64,000 nucleotides of DNA from positions 1-64,000 of the forward strand of contig NZ_JROO01000010.1 in NCBI RefSeq assembly GCF_000826685.1. The letters run 5' to 3'. The translations under genes were made by a program, and so were the position numbers. The notes under the pieces were generated by a model, which saw nothing but the letters and a program-made list of their open reading frames with translations, searched no databases and was not told where the DNA came from. How positions within the stretch are numbered: position 1 is the first letter of the stretch; the number at the start of each line of letters is the position of its first letter. The DNA is from Streptomonospora alba (GTDB lineage: Bacteria > Actinomycetota > Actinomycetes > Streptosporangiales > Streptosporangiaceae). This document shows positions 15,584-24,553 of the stretch, in pieces.

Positions 15584-16222
15584 GTGGCGACGGTGCTGGC
15601 GGGCGCGCACGTGGACCACGCCGTGCACATGTCCGGGCTGCCCGCGTGGCTGCGCGTCGGCGTCGCCCTGGTCCTGGCCGTGGTCGCCGTCGTCCACGCG
15701 CAGCACGGAGCGCAGATGGCGGGCCAGCGGCGGTGGTGGCACCTGGGGCACGCGGTCATGGCCGCCGGGATGGCGGCGATGTACCTGCTTCCGCGCATGC
15801 GCTACGAGGGCCTCCACCACGGCGGGCTCGTGCTGTTCGCGCTGCTGGCCGCGGGCACGGTCGTCGCGGCGGTGGGACTGCGCTCGCGCGAGGGGGCGCT
15901 GAACCCGATCTGGACGATGTCGGCACTGGACTACCTGGCCATGGTCTACATGCTCGCCGGCCCTGCGGTGCGCCCGGCGTGGCTCGGGTACGCCCTCGCC
16001 GCCTACTTCTCCTGCGCGGTCCTGGGCTGGGCCGCCCGCGCGTTCGACCGGCTGCCCGTGTTCGCCCGACCGGTGGCGGTCGGGGCCGGGCAGGCCGGAC
16101 CCGCGCTGCTGTCGGCGCCGCCGGACGGGGACTCCGGCGGCCGGAGCCGTTCCCGGATGTCGGTGGCGCTGACTCTGGCCGTGATGGCGGCGGCCATGGC
16201 CGCCATGCTCGTCGCGATGTAG
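15584..16222 (+). CDS. DUF5134-family multi-pass membrane protein
   Basis: A 212-aa protein with about six hydrophobic segments and conserved His positions near the start (GAHVDHAVHMSGLP, VHAQHGAQMAG, HLGHAVMAAGMAAMY), a pattern of actinobacterial DUF5134 proteins. The role is unknown; His/Met-rich membrane faces hint at a metal or haem link. GTG at 15584 was chosen because GGAGG lies 8 bp upstream; an upstream ATG at 15530 has no ribosome site. It is a single gene between the arabinanase and a CapA-like gene. Confidence 0.75.
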   Translation: MATVLAGAHVDHAVHMSGLPAWLRVGVALVLAVVAVVHAQHGAQMAGQRRWWHLGHAVMAAGMAAMYLLPRMRYEGLHHGGLVLFALLAAGTVVAAVGLRSREGALNPIWTMSALDYLAMVYMLAGPAVRPAWLGYALAAYFSCAVLGWAARAFDRLPVFARPVAVGAGQAGPALLSAPPDGDSGGRSRSRMSVALTLAVMAAAMAAMLVAM

Positions 16223-16305
16223 CTGACGCCCGAGCCGGGGCACGGGCACCCGGCGGCGGCCGCAGACCCCCGTGCGCTGCCGGCCTCGGCGGCTAGGCTG
16301 AGATC

Positions 16306-17436
16306 ATGGCCGCCCCGGTGACCGTGTTCCTGTGCGGGGACGTGATGCTCGGCCGCGGCGTCGACCGGATCCTGGCGCACCCCGGCGATCCCGAGTTGCG
16401 CGAGCCCTACATCCGCGACGCGCGCGAATACGTCCGGTTGGCCGAGGAGCGCAACGGCTCCGTCCCCGCGCCGGTGCACCCCGGCTATCCGTGGGGCGAG
16501 GCGCTGGAGGAGCTGGAGGCGGCCGCCCCAGACGCACGGGTGGTCAACGTCGAGACCGCGATCACTCGCAGCGGCGACTTCGCGCCCGGCAAGTCCGTGC
16601 ACTACCGCATGCATCCCGGCAACGTCGCCTGCCTGGGCGCCGCCCGTCCCGACGCCTGCGCCCTGGCCAACAACCACGTCCTCGACTTCGGCCGCGCGGG
16701 TCTCGCCGAGACCCTCGACGTGCTGGATGCCGCCGGGCTGCGCGCGGCGGGGGCGGGCCGCGACCTGCAGGAGGCGCGCCGCCCCGCGGCCGTGCCCCTG
16801 CCCGGCGGTCGGCGCCTACTGGTCTTCTCGTTCGGCATGGCCTCCAGCGGCATCCCGCGGGAGTGGGCGGCGGCAAGCGGCAGCCCCGGCATCGACCTCG
16901 CCGCCGGCACCGCGGCCGACACCGCCGCGCTCGCCGAGCGCATCGGCGCCGCCAAGCGCCCCGGCGACGTCGTCGCCGCCTCGGTCCATTGGGGGAGCAA
17001 CTGGGGCTATCGGGTCGAGCCCGAGCAGAGCGCCCTCGCCCGCGCGCTGATCGACGCCGGAGCCGACATCGTGCACGGGCACTCCTCCCACCACCCGCGA
17101 CCGATCGAGATCCACCGCGGACGCCTCGTGCTCTACGGCTGCGGCGACCTGGTCAACGACTACGAGGGCATCCCGTCCCTCAGTCACCGCCACCCGGAGG
17201 ACTACCGCGGCGACCTGCGGCTGCTGTACTTCGCCTCGGTCGAGCCCGGCACGGGCGCGCTCGCGGGCCTGCGGATGGTCCCCCTGCGGGCGCGGCGGAT
17301 GCGGCTGGAGCGCGCCGGGGCCGAGGACGCGCGGTGGCTTCAGGAGACGCTGGACCGCCTCAGCCGCGGGTTCGGTGTACGCGTGCGCTCCGAGCCCGGC
17401 GGTTCGATGACAGCGAGCCCGGCGGCGCGGGCGTGA
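16306..17436 (+). CDS. CapA-family metallophosphatase-fold protein
   Basis: A 376-aa protein with the CapA/PgsA pattern: LCGDVMLGRGVD (residues 9-20), NVETAITRSGDF, ALANNHVLDFGRAG, VHWGSNWG and HGHSSHHPRPIE, which provide the metal ligands of the metallophosphatase-like fold. CapA proteins are linked to poly-gamma-glutamate synthesis or export in Bacillus, but many actinobacterial copies stand alone and their substrate is unknown. No signal peptide or membrane anchor is evident, and no capB or capC is nearby, so a poly-glutamate role is not supported. The gene ends inside a terminator hairpin. Confidence 0.85.
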   Translation: MAAPVTVFLCGDVMLGRGVDRILAHPGDPELREPYIRDAREYVRLAEERNGSVPAPVHPGYPWGEALEELEAAAPDARVVNVETAITRSGDFAPGKSVHYRMHPGNVACLGAARPDACALANNHVLDFGRAGLAETLDVLDAAGLRAAGAGRDLQEARRPAAVPLPGGRRLLVFSFGMASSGIPREWAAASGSPGIDLAAGTAADTAALAERIGAAKRPGDVVAASVHWGSNWGYRVEPEQSALARALIDAGADIVHGHSSHHPRPIEIHRGRLVLYGCGDLVNDYEGIPSLSHRHPEDYRGDLRLLYFASVEPGTGALAGLRMVPLRARRMRLERAGAEDARWLQETLDRLSRGFGVRVRSEPGGSMTASPAARA

Positions 17437-17459
17437 ACTCGCCTGCGCCGCCGGGCTCG
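17414..17459. terminator. terminator overlapping the capA-like stop
   Basis: Perfect 15-bp arms (CGAGCCCGGCGGCGC at 17414-17428, complement at 17445-17459) with the CapA stop codon in the 16-nt loop. The stem thus uses the last codons of the gene. Confidence 0.7.
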
Positions 17460-17487
17460 ACCGGGGCCCGCCCAGCGGACACGGGGC

Positions 17488-17520
17488 GGCCCCTCCCGCT
17501 GGGAGGTGACGGGAGGGGCC
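17488..17520. terminator. second hairpin between convergent genes
   Basis: Perfect 11-bp arms (GGCCCCTCCCG at 17488-17498, complement at 17510-17520) with an 11-nt loop, 46 bp after the minus-strand symporter stop. It is a likely terminator for that gene or for both directions. Confidence 0.65.
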
Positions 17521-17565
17521 GGGATGGGGGAAGGTCCACTGTGTGGCCGCCGCCCCCGGGAGTGG

Positions 17566-19233
17566 CTACTCTCCGGTCGGGACGCGACGCGGAGCGGGGT
17601 AGCGGATGCTCTCCACCATCTCGGAGATGTGCCGGGCGGGAGGCGGGGTCAGCAGCGACACCACGACCGTGACCACGGCGTTGACCAGGGCGCCGACGGC
17701 GCCGATGCCCTCGGGGCTGACCCCCAGGATGTGGTCGTGCGCCGACAGCCCGAACACTTCGAGTGTGTAGAGCATGTAGGTGATGGTGAAGCCCAAGCCG
17801 ACGATCATGCCGACCGCGGCGCCGATCCCGTTACACCGCTTCCAGAAGATGCCCAGCACGATGGCCGGGAAGAAACTGGAGGCGGCCATACCGAAGGCGA
17901 ACGCCACCACCTGCGCCACGAAGGCCGGCGGGTTGATACCCGCGATCACCGCCACGAGGATGGCCGCCGCCATCGCGATCCGGCCGACCAGCAGCCGCTC
18001 CTGGTCGCCCGCGGTCCGGCGGACGTAGCGGAACCAGATGTCGTGCGACACCGAGGAGGAGATGACCAGCAGCAGGCCGGCCGCCGTGGACATCGCCGCG
18101 GCCATGCCGCCCGCGGCGACCAGACCGACGATCGGTGCGGGCAGTCCGGCGATCTCCGGCGAGGCCAGCACCAGGATGTCGTTGTTGACCGTGAGGTCCG
18201 CGCCGGCGGTCGGGTCGTTGCTGACCGAGTTCACCACGTCGGCGTTCTCGTTCACCGTCACCAGACCCGTGGCCGCCCAGTTGTCCACCCAGGCGGGCAG
18301 GTTGTCGGTGGCGGTCCCGTTCACCCCTTGGAGGAGATTGAGCTTGGTGAAGGCGCCCACGGCCGGAGCGGTGGTGTAAAGCAGGGCGATGAAGAACAGC
18401 GCCCAGAACGCCGAGTAGCGCGAGCCGCGCACCGTCTTTGTGGTGTAGAAGCGGATGATCACGTGCGGCAGACCCGCCGTGCCGATCATCAGCGCCATGG
18501 TCACCAGGAAGATGTCGACCATCGGCCGCGAGGTGAACGGGTCGGTGAAGACCTCCATGCCGAGTTCGGTCGACAGCGCGTTCAACTCGTTGAGGATCTG
18601 GCCGAAGGACACCTGGGGGATGGGGATGCCCGTCATCGTCTGGGCCACGGCGACGGCCGGGATCAGGTAGGCGATGATCAGCACCGTGTACTGGGCCACC
18701 TGGGTCCACGTGATGCTCTTCATGCCGCCCAGCACGGCGTAGACGAAGATGACCACCGCGGCGATCATCACGCCGTAGGTGATGTCGATGTTGAGGAACC
18801 GGCTGAACACGATGCCGCCGCCGTTCATCTGCCCCACCACGTAGGTGAAGGACACGATCACGGCCGCGACCGCGGCGATCGTTCGCACCAGTTCGGAGTA
18901 CCGGTCGCCGACGAACTCGGGAACCGTGTACTTGCCCCACTTGCGCAGGTAGGGCGCCAGCAGCAGGGCGAGCAGCACATAGCCGCCGGTCCAGCCCATG
19001 AGGTAGATGCTGCCGTCGTATCCCAGGAAGGCGATCAGGCCCGCCATCGAGATGAACGACGCCGCCGACATCCAGTCGGCACCGATCGCGGCGCCGTTGG
19101 CGATGGTCGGGATGCCGTGGCCGGCCACGTAGAAGCCTTCGGTCTCCTTGACGCGGCTGCGCCAGGCGATCGTCATGTAGATGCCGAAGGTCAGGACGAT
19201 GAAGATCGTCGTCCAGATCTGGATGTCACTCAT
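17566..19233 (-). CDS. sodium:solute symporter (VC_2705-type, SSS family)
   Basis: A 555-aa protein with about 13 membrane helices. Family marks include GADWMSAASFISMAGLIAFLGYDG (residues 51-74), the helix LGGMKSITWTQVAQY and ISSSVSHDIW, whose Ser residues form the Na+ site in SSS transporters. It belongs with the short-chain monocarboxylate/acetate symporters that are paired with a DUF4212 subunit. Its ATG overlaps the DUF4212 stop as ATGA (19230-19233), so the two are translated together. It is divergent from a second symporter system that carries a LytS/LytTR pair, which may control both. Confidence 0.9.
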   Translation of the reverse strand: MSDIQIWTTIFIVLTFGIYMTIAWRSRVKETEGFYVAGHGIPTIANGAAIGADWMSAASFISMAGLIAFLGYDGSIYLMGWTGGYVLLALLLAPYLRKWGKYTVPEFVGDRYSELVRTIAAVAAVIVSFTYVVGQMNGGGIVFSRFLNIDITYGVMIAAVVIFVYAVLGGMKSITWTQVAQYTVLIIAYLIPAVAVAQTMTGIPIPQVSFGQILNELNALSTELGMEVFTDPFTSRPMVDIFLVTMALMIGTAGLPHVIIRFYTTKTVRGSRYSAFWALFFIALLYTTAPAVGAFTKLNLLQGVNGTATDNLPAWVDNWAATGLVTVNENADVVNSVSNDPTAGADLTVNNDILVLASPEIAGLPAPIVGLVAAGGMAAAMSTAAGLLLVISSSVSHDIWFRYVRRTAGDQERLLVGRIAMAAAILVAVIAGINPPAFVAQVVAFAFGMAASSFFPAIVLGIFWKRCNGIGAAVGMIVGLGFTITYMLYTLEVFGLSAHDHILGVSPEGIGAVGALVNAVVTVVVSLLTPPPARHISEMVESIRYPAPRRVPTGE

Positions 19234-19568
19234 GACTCGCCCCCCTTCTCGGCAGTGCCGCCGGTGGGCTCGTCGTCGTACTCGTAGACGCCGAACTCCT
19301 TGTCAAGGCGGTCCATGTACAGGCAGTAGGCGAGAATCAGCAGCAGGAACACGTAGATCGATCCCTGCTGTGCGAACCAGAACCCCAGAGGGAATCCGGC
19401 GATGACGATCTGGTTCAACTGCTCGACGAAGAGGATGCCCGCGCCGAACGACACGGCGAACCAGATGATCAGCAGGACCACCATCAGCCGGAGGTTCTTC
19501 TTCCAGTACTCGCGCCTCCAGCCGTTGCCGCCCGGGGGAGGCGGACTATTGTCTTCCGTTTCAGCCAC
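19230..19568 (-). CDS. DUF4212 small symporter subunit
   Basis: A 112-aa protein with two hydrophobic segments (VVLLIIWFAVSFGAGILF and the PLGFWFAQQGSIYVFLLLILAYCLYM region) and the DUF4212 signature FPLGFWFAQQGS. It is the small partner of VC_2705-type symporters. The GTG at 19566-19568 has TAGGAGAAG upstream at good spacing; longer frames are unsupported. The first gene of a two-gene operon. Confidence 0.85.
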   Translation of the reverse strand: MAETEDNSPPPPGGNGWRREYWKKNLRLMVVLLIIWFAVSFGAGILFVEQLNQIVIAGFPLGFWFAQQGSIYVFLLLILAYCLYMDRLDKEFGVYEYDDEPTGGTAEKGGES

Positions 19569-19835
19569 GATCGCTTCTCCTAGTAACCGGGTAGGGACTA
19601 TCGATGGGCGGGCCCCGTACCGCTGGACTAGACACCAACGCACGTGTGGCATGGCGCACAAGTCCGATGGCGCCGAACGGCCGATCCGTCTTTCGAGCGG
19701 TCGCCTGGGCACCACGAATGGCCCAGATCACACTCGGGACCGTTCGCGAGCACCGGCCGACCGCTGGCGATACATGCCCGTCCTCCTGCCCTCGGCCCCC
19801 TCAACACGCAGGTCATCCGCGGATAGGATGCGGCC

Positions 19836-20261
19836 ATGTCAGCTTCCAACGGCTCCGCCGTCCCCGCCGCGCCCGCCGCGCGGCGCGGAATCCTCCACGC
19901 GGGCAGCCTCCGCATGATCGGCGGCGGCCTGCTGCTGATCATCGGCGCCTTTACGCCCTGGGTGTCCACTCCGCTGGGCAACCTGTCGGCCATCGCAGGT
20001 CCCGGGCTCTGGCTGCTGTGCGCCGGCGTCATCGCCGTCGCCGGCGCCCTGCTGCCCCACCGGCGCGTCGCCATCGCCCACGCGTTGGTCCCGGCCGCGG
20101 CCTGCGGGGCGATCGTGCTCTGGCAGCTCGGGACGATCGCGTACTACAGCGCGGAGACCGCGACCTGGGGCAAGATGCTGCCGGGCGCCGGCATGGTGAT
20201 CGTCGGCGGCGGGGTGGCGCTGCTCCTCACTGCGGCCCGCCGCATGTACAACGCGAGCTGA
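19836..20261 (+). CDS. small membrane protein of unknown function
   Basis: A 141-aa protein with four predicted membrane helices and a short polar N-terminus; I do not recognise the family. It starts 267 bp from the divergent DUF4212 gene and is followed after 3 bp by the DUF485-like subunit gene, so it probably heads the second symporter operon. An AGGA lies upstream of the ATG. It may be an accessory of the permease, on position only. Confidence 0.7.
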   Translation: MSASNGSAVPAAPAARRGILHAGSLRMIGGGLLLIIGAFTPWVSTPLGNLSAIAGPGLWLLCAGVIAVAGALLPHRRVAIAHALVPAAACGAIVLWQLGTIAYYSAETATWGKMLPGAGMVIVGGGVALLLTAARRMYNAS

Positions 20262-20264
20262 GCC

Positions 20265-20633
20265 GTGCGCGACCCGGTGCGCGCCGACGACGGGCGCGAG
20301 CCTTCGCTGGGCTCGGCCGACGAACACGACACCCCCGCCGAAGTCGACGCCGCGTTCCGCACGCTGCGGCGGGTCGCCATCGGCCACGTCGCGGTGTTCA
20401 CCTGCGTCATCATCGCGGTTCCCCTGCTGACCGCGGCACTGGGCTGGTGGTCCCAGGGACGGCTCTCCGGCGGCATGAGCCCCATGTTCGCCATGACGGC
20501 CTTCGGGCTCTACGCCTTCTTCTTCGTCATCTGCCTGGCGGCCGCCACCCTGTCCAACGCGGTCGAAGAGCGGATGCTGGGCGGACCGGCCCGTGAGGCC
20601 CACCACGACGAGGAGGGGACGCTCCCGCCGTGA
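20265..20633 (+). CDS. DUF485-like small subunit of the ActP-type permease
   Basis: A 122-aa protein with two membrane helices (HVAVFTCVIIAVPLLTAAL and MFAMTAFGLYAFFFVICLAA), the arrangement of YjcH/DUF485 proteins that accompany ActP acetate permeases. The N-terminal 40 residues are acidic and cytoplasmic. It starts with GTG 3 bp after the previous stop, and its TGA overlaps the permease ATG (TGATG). Confidence 0.75.
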   Translation: MRDPVRADDGREPSLGSADEHDTPAEVDAAFRTLRRVAIGHVAVFTCVIIAVPLLTAALGWWSQGRLSGGMSPMFAMTAFGLYAFFFVICLAAATLSNAVEERMLGGPAREAHHDEEGTLPP

Positions 20634-22318
20634 TGACGAGCATCCTGCTTCTCGTCGTCCTGCTCGCGGCCGTCGGGTCGGTTGCGATCCTGATCCGCCC
20701 GCAGCGTGCCTCCACCTTCGAGTTCTACCTCGCGGGGCGTCGGGTCGGCGTGGTCACCAACGCCTGCGCCATCTGCGGCGACTACTTCTCCGCCGCCTCC
20801 TTCCTCGGCGTGGCGGCGGCCGTCTACGCCTCCGGCCTCGACGGCATGTGGTACGCCACCGGTTTCGCAGCCGGCTTCGTCCCGGTGCTGCTGTTCATCG
20901 CCGCACCGCTGCGCCGCTTCGGTGAATTCTCCATCCCCGACTTCCTGGGCCGGCGGCTGGAGTCCAACAGCGTGCGGTTGACATCGGTGGCGATCGTGCA
21001 GCTGATCATCCTGGCCTACCTCGTGCCCCAGGCGGTGGCCAGCGGCATCATCTGGGAACTGTTCATCGGTCAGGGCGTGGGCGGCCTCTCGGCCTACGCC
21101 ACCGGCGTGCTCGTCTCCACCGCCGCGATCATGCTCATGGTCGCGCTGGGCGGCATGCGCGGCACCACCTGGACCCAGGCCGTGCAGTTCCTGATGCTGC
21201 TGGCCATCTTCGTGTGGCTGGCGATCATCGTGGTCGCCTCCGGCTTCAACTACCCCGACGCGCTGAGGGAACTGTCCTCGCGCCCGCTGGCCAACCCCGT
21301 GGAGTCCGGCGGCACCTGGCGGCTGGAGGAGGTCACCAACCGGCTGCACCCCGAGTCCCCGGCCTACTTCGGCGAGCCCGGCGGACAGTACAGCCAGCTC
21401 GGGCAGTTCGCGTTGATCCTCTCGCTGGCGCTGGGCACCGCCGGGCTGCCGCACATCATGAACCGCTACTTCACCAGCCCCACGGGCACGGCCGCGCGCA
21501 TGACCACCGTGTGGGTGGTGGGCCTGGCCGGGCTGTTCTACACCCTGGCGGTGCTGCTGGGCACCGCCGCCCGCTCCGTCATCCGCGACGTCTCAGCCGA
21601 ACTGCCCTGGCTGGCCGAGCTGACCACCGAAGGAGTACTGCGGGTACCCGAGTACGCGCTGCTGGTACTGGGCCAGGTCTTCGGCGGCCGTGCAGGGTTG
21701 GGGCTGATCGCGGTCGGCGCGCTGGTGGCGGTGCTCTCGACCATCGCCGGCCTGCTGCTGGCCTCGGCCGCATCGTGGGGCCACGACATCTACGAGCGCT
21801 ACATCAATCTCCACGCCACCCAGAACCAGGCGCTGTGGGCCGGCCGCGCCGCGGTGGCCGTCGTCGCCGCTCTCTCGGCAGGGCTGGCACTGGCCGTGCG
21901 CCCCGAGAGCCTCACCGGACAGTTTCCCTCTATCGTTGCGACCATGGTGACCTGGGCGTTCGCTCTCGCGGGATCGGCCCTGACCCCCGTGTTCATCCTC
22001 GCCATCTGGTGGCGGCGCACCACCGGAGCGGGCGCCGTGGCCGGTATGGTCACCGGTGCCGTGACAGCGGTGACCATGTGTGCCGCAGGAGTCCTCATGG
22101 GCGATACGCCCTACGCGGCGGTGCTGATGACCCCCACCGTCGTCTCCGCGCCGTGCGCGGCCGTGGCGACGGTGGCGGTGTCGCTGGCGAGCCGGCCGCC
22201 GCAGGACATGGACCGGATCTGGGTGCGCATGCACGGCACCGCGGCCGATCGCCGCGCCGTCAGGATCGCCCGCCTGACCGTGGCCGGTATCGGCAGGCGC
22301 AGCAGGGAGGGCCGATGA
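20633..22318 (+). CDS. cation acetate (monocarboxylate) symporter, ActP/MctC-like
   Basis: A 561-aa SSS-family permease with about 13 membrane helices: FEFYLAGRRVGVVTNACAICGDYFSAASFLG near the start, LGGMRGTTWTQAVQFLML in the middle and LGTAGLPHIMNRYFTSPT. It resembles ActP of E. coli and MctC of corynebacteria, which import acetate, propionate or pyruvate with Na+ or H+. ATG at 20633 overlaps the preceding stop; a GTG 3 bp upstream is possible. Its own TGA overlaps the kinase ATG (ATGA, 22315-22318), tying transporter and sensor production together. Confidence 0.9.
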   Translation: MTSILLLVVLLAAVGSVAILIRPQRASTFEFYLAGRRVGVVTNACAICGDYFSAASFLGVAAAVYASGLDGMWYATGFAAGFVPVLLFIAAPLRRFGEFSIPDFLGRRLESNSVRLTSVAIVQLIILAYLVPQAVASGIIWELFIGQGVGGLSAYATGVLVSTAAIMLMVALGGMRGTTWTQAVQFLMLLAIFVWLAIIVVASGFNYPDALRELSSRPLANPVESGGTWRLEEVTNRLHPESPAYFGEPGGQYSQLGQFALILSLALGTAGLPHIMNRYFTSPTGTAARMTTVWVVGLAGLFYTLAVLLGTAARSVIRDVSAELPWLAELTTEGVLRVPEYALLVLGQVFGGRAGLGLIAVGALVAVLSTIAGLLLASAASWGHDIYERYINLHATQNQALWAGRAAVAVVAALSAGLALAVRPESLTGQFPSIVATMVTWAFALAGSALTPVFILAIWWRRTTGAGAVAGMVTGAVTAVTMCAAGVLMGDTPYAAVLMTPTVVSAPCAAVATVAVSLASRPPQDMDRIWVRMHGTAADRRAVRIARLTVAGIGRRSREGR

Positions 22319-23604
22319 GCAACGGCAGCCTCCCGCTGGCCGGCGTCGTCCTGCTCGCATGGGGGGCGGTGTACCTGGTCACCCAGCTGATCACCGCACC
22401 TCCGCTGGGCACCGGCACCACGGTGCTCATCGGAGCCGGTCTGACCACCGCGCTGATCGTCGGCTACCCCTCGGCACTGCGCGGGCCGCGCAGCAAGCGC
22501 TCCGTGCAGCCGGCCTCCGCACGTGTCCAGCAGGGGCGCCACGGCACCACGATCGCCGCGGTGGGCCGGTCGATGCCGCTGCGCTCCGGGCTCACCGCCG
22601 AGAGCGCCCACCGCACCGCACAACTGCTGCAGCCCCTGCTCAGCGGCGCGGCGGTGGCGATCACCGACCGCGAGCACGTCCTGGCATTCGCCGGCCCCGG
22701 CGCCGACCACCACCGCTCCGGCGACGACGTGGTCGCGCCGACCGCTCGCGCGCTGAACCGCGGCAAGACCGTGCTCGTGCGGCGCCGCGGCGAGCTGCGC
22801 TGCCCGAACGGCGACTGCCCGCTGCGCACGGCCGTCATCGTGCCGCTGACCGACGGCAACCGCACCGTCGGCACGCTGCAGGTCTATCGCGGCGACGGTG
22901 CGCTGTCGCCGCAGGGCGTCGTGGAAGGGCTGGCCGGCATCCTGTCGCTGCACCTGGAGTTGGCCGAGCTCAACCGCCGCCAGCGGCTGGCCGTCGACGC
23001 CAAGCTCGACGCCCTGCGCGCCCAGATCAACCCGCACTTCCTGTTCAACACCCTCAACACCATCGCCTCCAAGGTGCACACCGACACCGAGGAGACGCGG
23101 CAGCTGCTGGTGCGCCTGTCCGACTTCTTCCGCTACGTGGTGCGACAAGAGGGCCACTTCGCCGAGTTCGGCCAGGAGTACTTCTTCGTGCGCACCTACG
23201 TCTCGCTGGAGCAGGCCCGCTACGGCGACCGGGTGCGGGTGCGCTACGACATCGACCCCCAGGTGCTCACCGCGCACGTGCCGGTGCTCATCATCCAGCC
23301 GCTGGTGGAGAACGCGATCAAGCACGGGCTGGCCGGCAAGGTCGAGGGCGGCACCGTGACGCTGAAAGCCCGGGTGGACCCGCTGACCCGCACCACCTCC
23401 ATCCGCGTCGCCGACGACGGCGCCGGAATCCCCGCCGACCTGCTGAAACGGATATCCGACGGCGAACGCGGCGAAGGCGACGGCCAAGGGCTGAGCAATA
23501 TCGCGGGGCGCTTGGCATCGCTGTACGGTGAGCGCTATCGTCTGGACATTCAGTCCACCGAGAACGGCGGCACTGTCGTGGATCTGCAGATACCCCTTGG
23601 ATGA
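22315..23604 (+). CDS. LytS-like sensor histidine kinase
   Basis: A 429-aa kinase: two N-terminal membrane helices (about residues 5-52), a GAF-like sensor region (about 95-215) with a Cys163-x4-Cys168 pair, then the His_kinase domain with phospho-acceptor His241 in RAQINPHFLFNTLN, and an HATPase domain (IIQPLVENAIKHG; VADDGAGIP). LytS and BtsS/YpdA kinases have five or more membrane helices and often sense pyruvate; this one has only two and a soluble sensor. It is coupled to the permease gene and followed by a LytTR regulator, so it likely senses the transported acid or the flux through the permease. Confidence 0.88.
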   Translation: MSNGSLPLAGVVLLAWGAVYLVTQLITAPPLGTGTTVLIGAGLTTALIVGYPSALRGPRSKRSVQPASARVQQGRHGTTIAAVGRSMPLRSGLTAESAHRTAQLLQPLLSGAAVAITDREHVLAFAGPGADHHRSGDDVVAPTARALNRGKTVLVRRRGELRCPNGDCPLRTAVIVPLTDGNRTVGTLQVYRGDGALSPQGVVEGLAGILSLHLELAELNRRQRLAVDAKLDALRAQINPHFLFNTLNTIASKVHTDTEETRQLLVRLSDFFRYVVRQEGHFAEFGQEYFFVRTYVSLEQARYGDRVRVRYDIDPQVLTAHVPVLIIQPLVENAIKHGLAGKVEGGTVTLKARVDPLTRTTSIRVADDGAGIPADLLKRISDGERGEGDGQGLSNIAGRLASLYGERYRLDIQSTENGGTVVDLQIPLG

Positions 23605-23608
23605 GCCT

Positions 23609-24358
23609 ATGCGCGCGCGTTGCCTCATCGTCGACGATGAGGCCCCGGCGCGGGCGGACCTCCGTTACCTTCTGTCGAGATTCGATCACGTCCAGGTCGT
23701 CGGCGAGGCGTCCAACTCCGAAGAAGCCCTGCTGCTGCTGGACTCCCTGGACTACGACCTGGTGCTGATGGACATCCGCATGCCCGGCGGCACCGGCCTG
23801 GACATCGCGCGCAAGCTGCGCGAGGCCGCCAACCCGCCGCGGATCATCTTCACCACGGCCTTCCCCGACTACGCTGTCGAGGCCTTCGACCTGGACGCGG
23901 CCGACTACCTGGTCAAACCCTTCGACGCCGACCGGCTCGCGCGGGCGCTGGACCGCGCCCTTGCCACGCGGGCCGAGGAGGCCGAGGTCCAACCCGTGCC
24001 CAAGCGCTCGGACGGCTCCGAGCCTCCGCACCGCATACCGGTGCACAAGGGCGACCGCACCGTGCTGCTCAACGAGTCCTCGATCATCTACGCGGGCGCG
24101 GCGCGCGGCTACTCCTACCTGCAGCTGTCCGACGAGCGGGTGCTGGTCAACTTCTCGCTCAACGAGCTGGAGCGCCGGCTGCGCGGCGCCCAGTTCTTCC
24201 GCGCGCACCGCTCCTACCTGGTCAATCTCGACTACGTCCGCGAGCTGGCGCCCGACTTCCGGGGCACGCTGATGCTGCTGATGGACGACCCCCGCAAGAG
24301 CCGGGTGGAGGTCTCCCGCCGCCAGGCCCGCGAACTGCGCCGCGTGCTGGGGCTGTAG
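23609..24358 (+). CDS. LytTR-family response regulator
   Basis: A 249-aa regulator: receiver domain with Asp9/Asp10 (IVDDEAPARADL), phospho-acceptor Asp55 (LVLMDIRMPGG) and the conserved Lys in YLVKPFDADR; a linker; then a LytTR DNA-binding domain (about residues 142-245, RAHRSYLVNLDYV). The ATG at 23609 is 5 bp after the kinase stop. It probably activates the permease operon and perhaps the divergent DUF4212/symporter operon in the 267-bp region between them. Confidence 0.9.
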   Translation: MRARCLIVDDEAPARADLRYLLSRFDHVQVVGEASNSEEALLLLDSLDYDLVLMDIRMPGGTGLDIARKLREAANPPRIIFTTAFPDYAVEAFDLDAADYLVKPFDADRLARALDRALATRAEEAEVQPVPKRSDGSEPPHRIPVHKGDRTVLLNESSIIYAGAARGYSYLQLSDERVLVNFSLNELERRLRGAQFFRAHRSYLVNLDYVRELAPDFRGTLMLLMDDPRKSRVEVSRRQARELRRVLGL

Positions 24359-24482
24359 GCGCCGGCCGCGGGCGCAGGGTGGAGGACGCCTTTCAGGAGA
24401 GCGGCGGTTCACCGGACCGGAACCGGCTCAGGCCTCTGCCGCCGCGTCGCCATGGAGCCGGTCGATCCGGGTACGGGAAGAC

Positions 24483-24506
24483 GGGCCGCGGCGGAAACCG
24501 CGGTCC
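24483..24506. terminator. candidate terminator after the response regulator
   Basis: GGGCCGCGG (24483-24491) pairs with CCGCGGTCC (24498-24506) with one G-U, around a 6-nt CGGAAA loop. It lies between two convergent genes. Confidence 0.45.
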
Positions 24507-24553
24507 CGCCTTCGAGCGTCTGCAGGCGTCCGACGGCGGCCGCCCCTCGTTGT

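Noticed and set aside
16306-17436. CapA-like gene as part of a poly-gamma-glutamate capsule operon
   Set aside because: No capB, capC or capE neighbours and no signal or membrane segment.
19608-19640. GGACTAGACACCA as a DasR-type (GntR) operator
   Set aside because: It resembles the TGGTCTAGACCA consensus only with an inserted base and breaks the palindrome.
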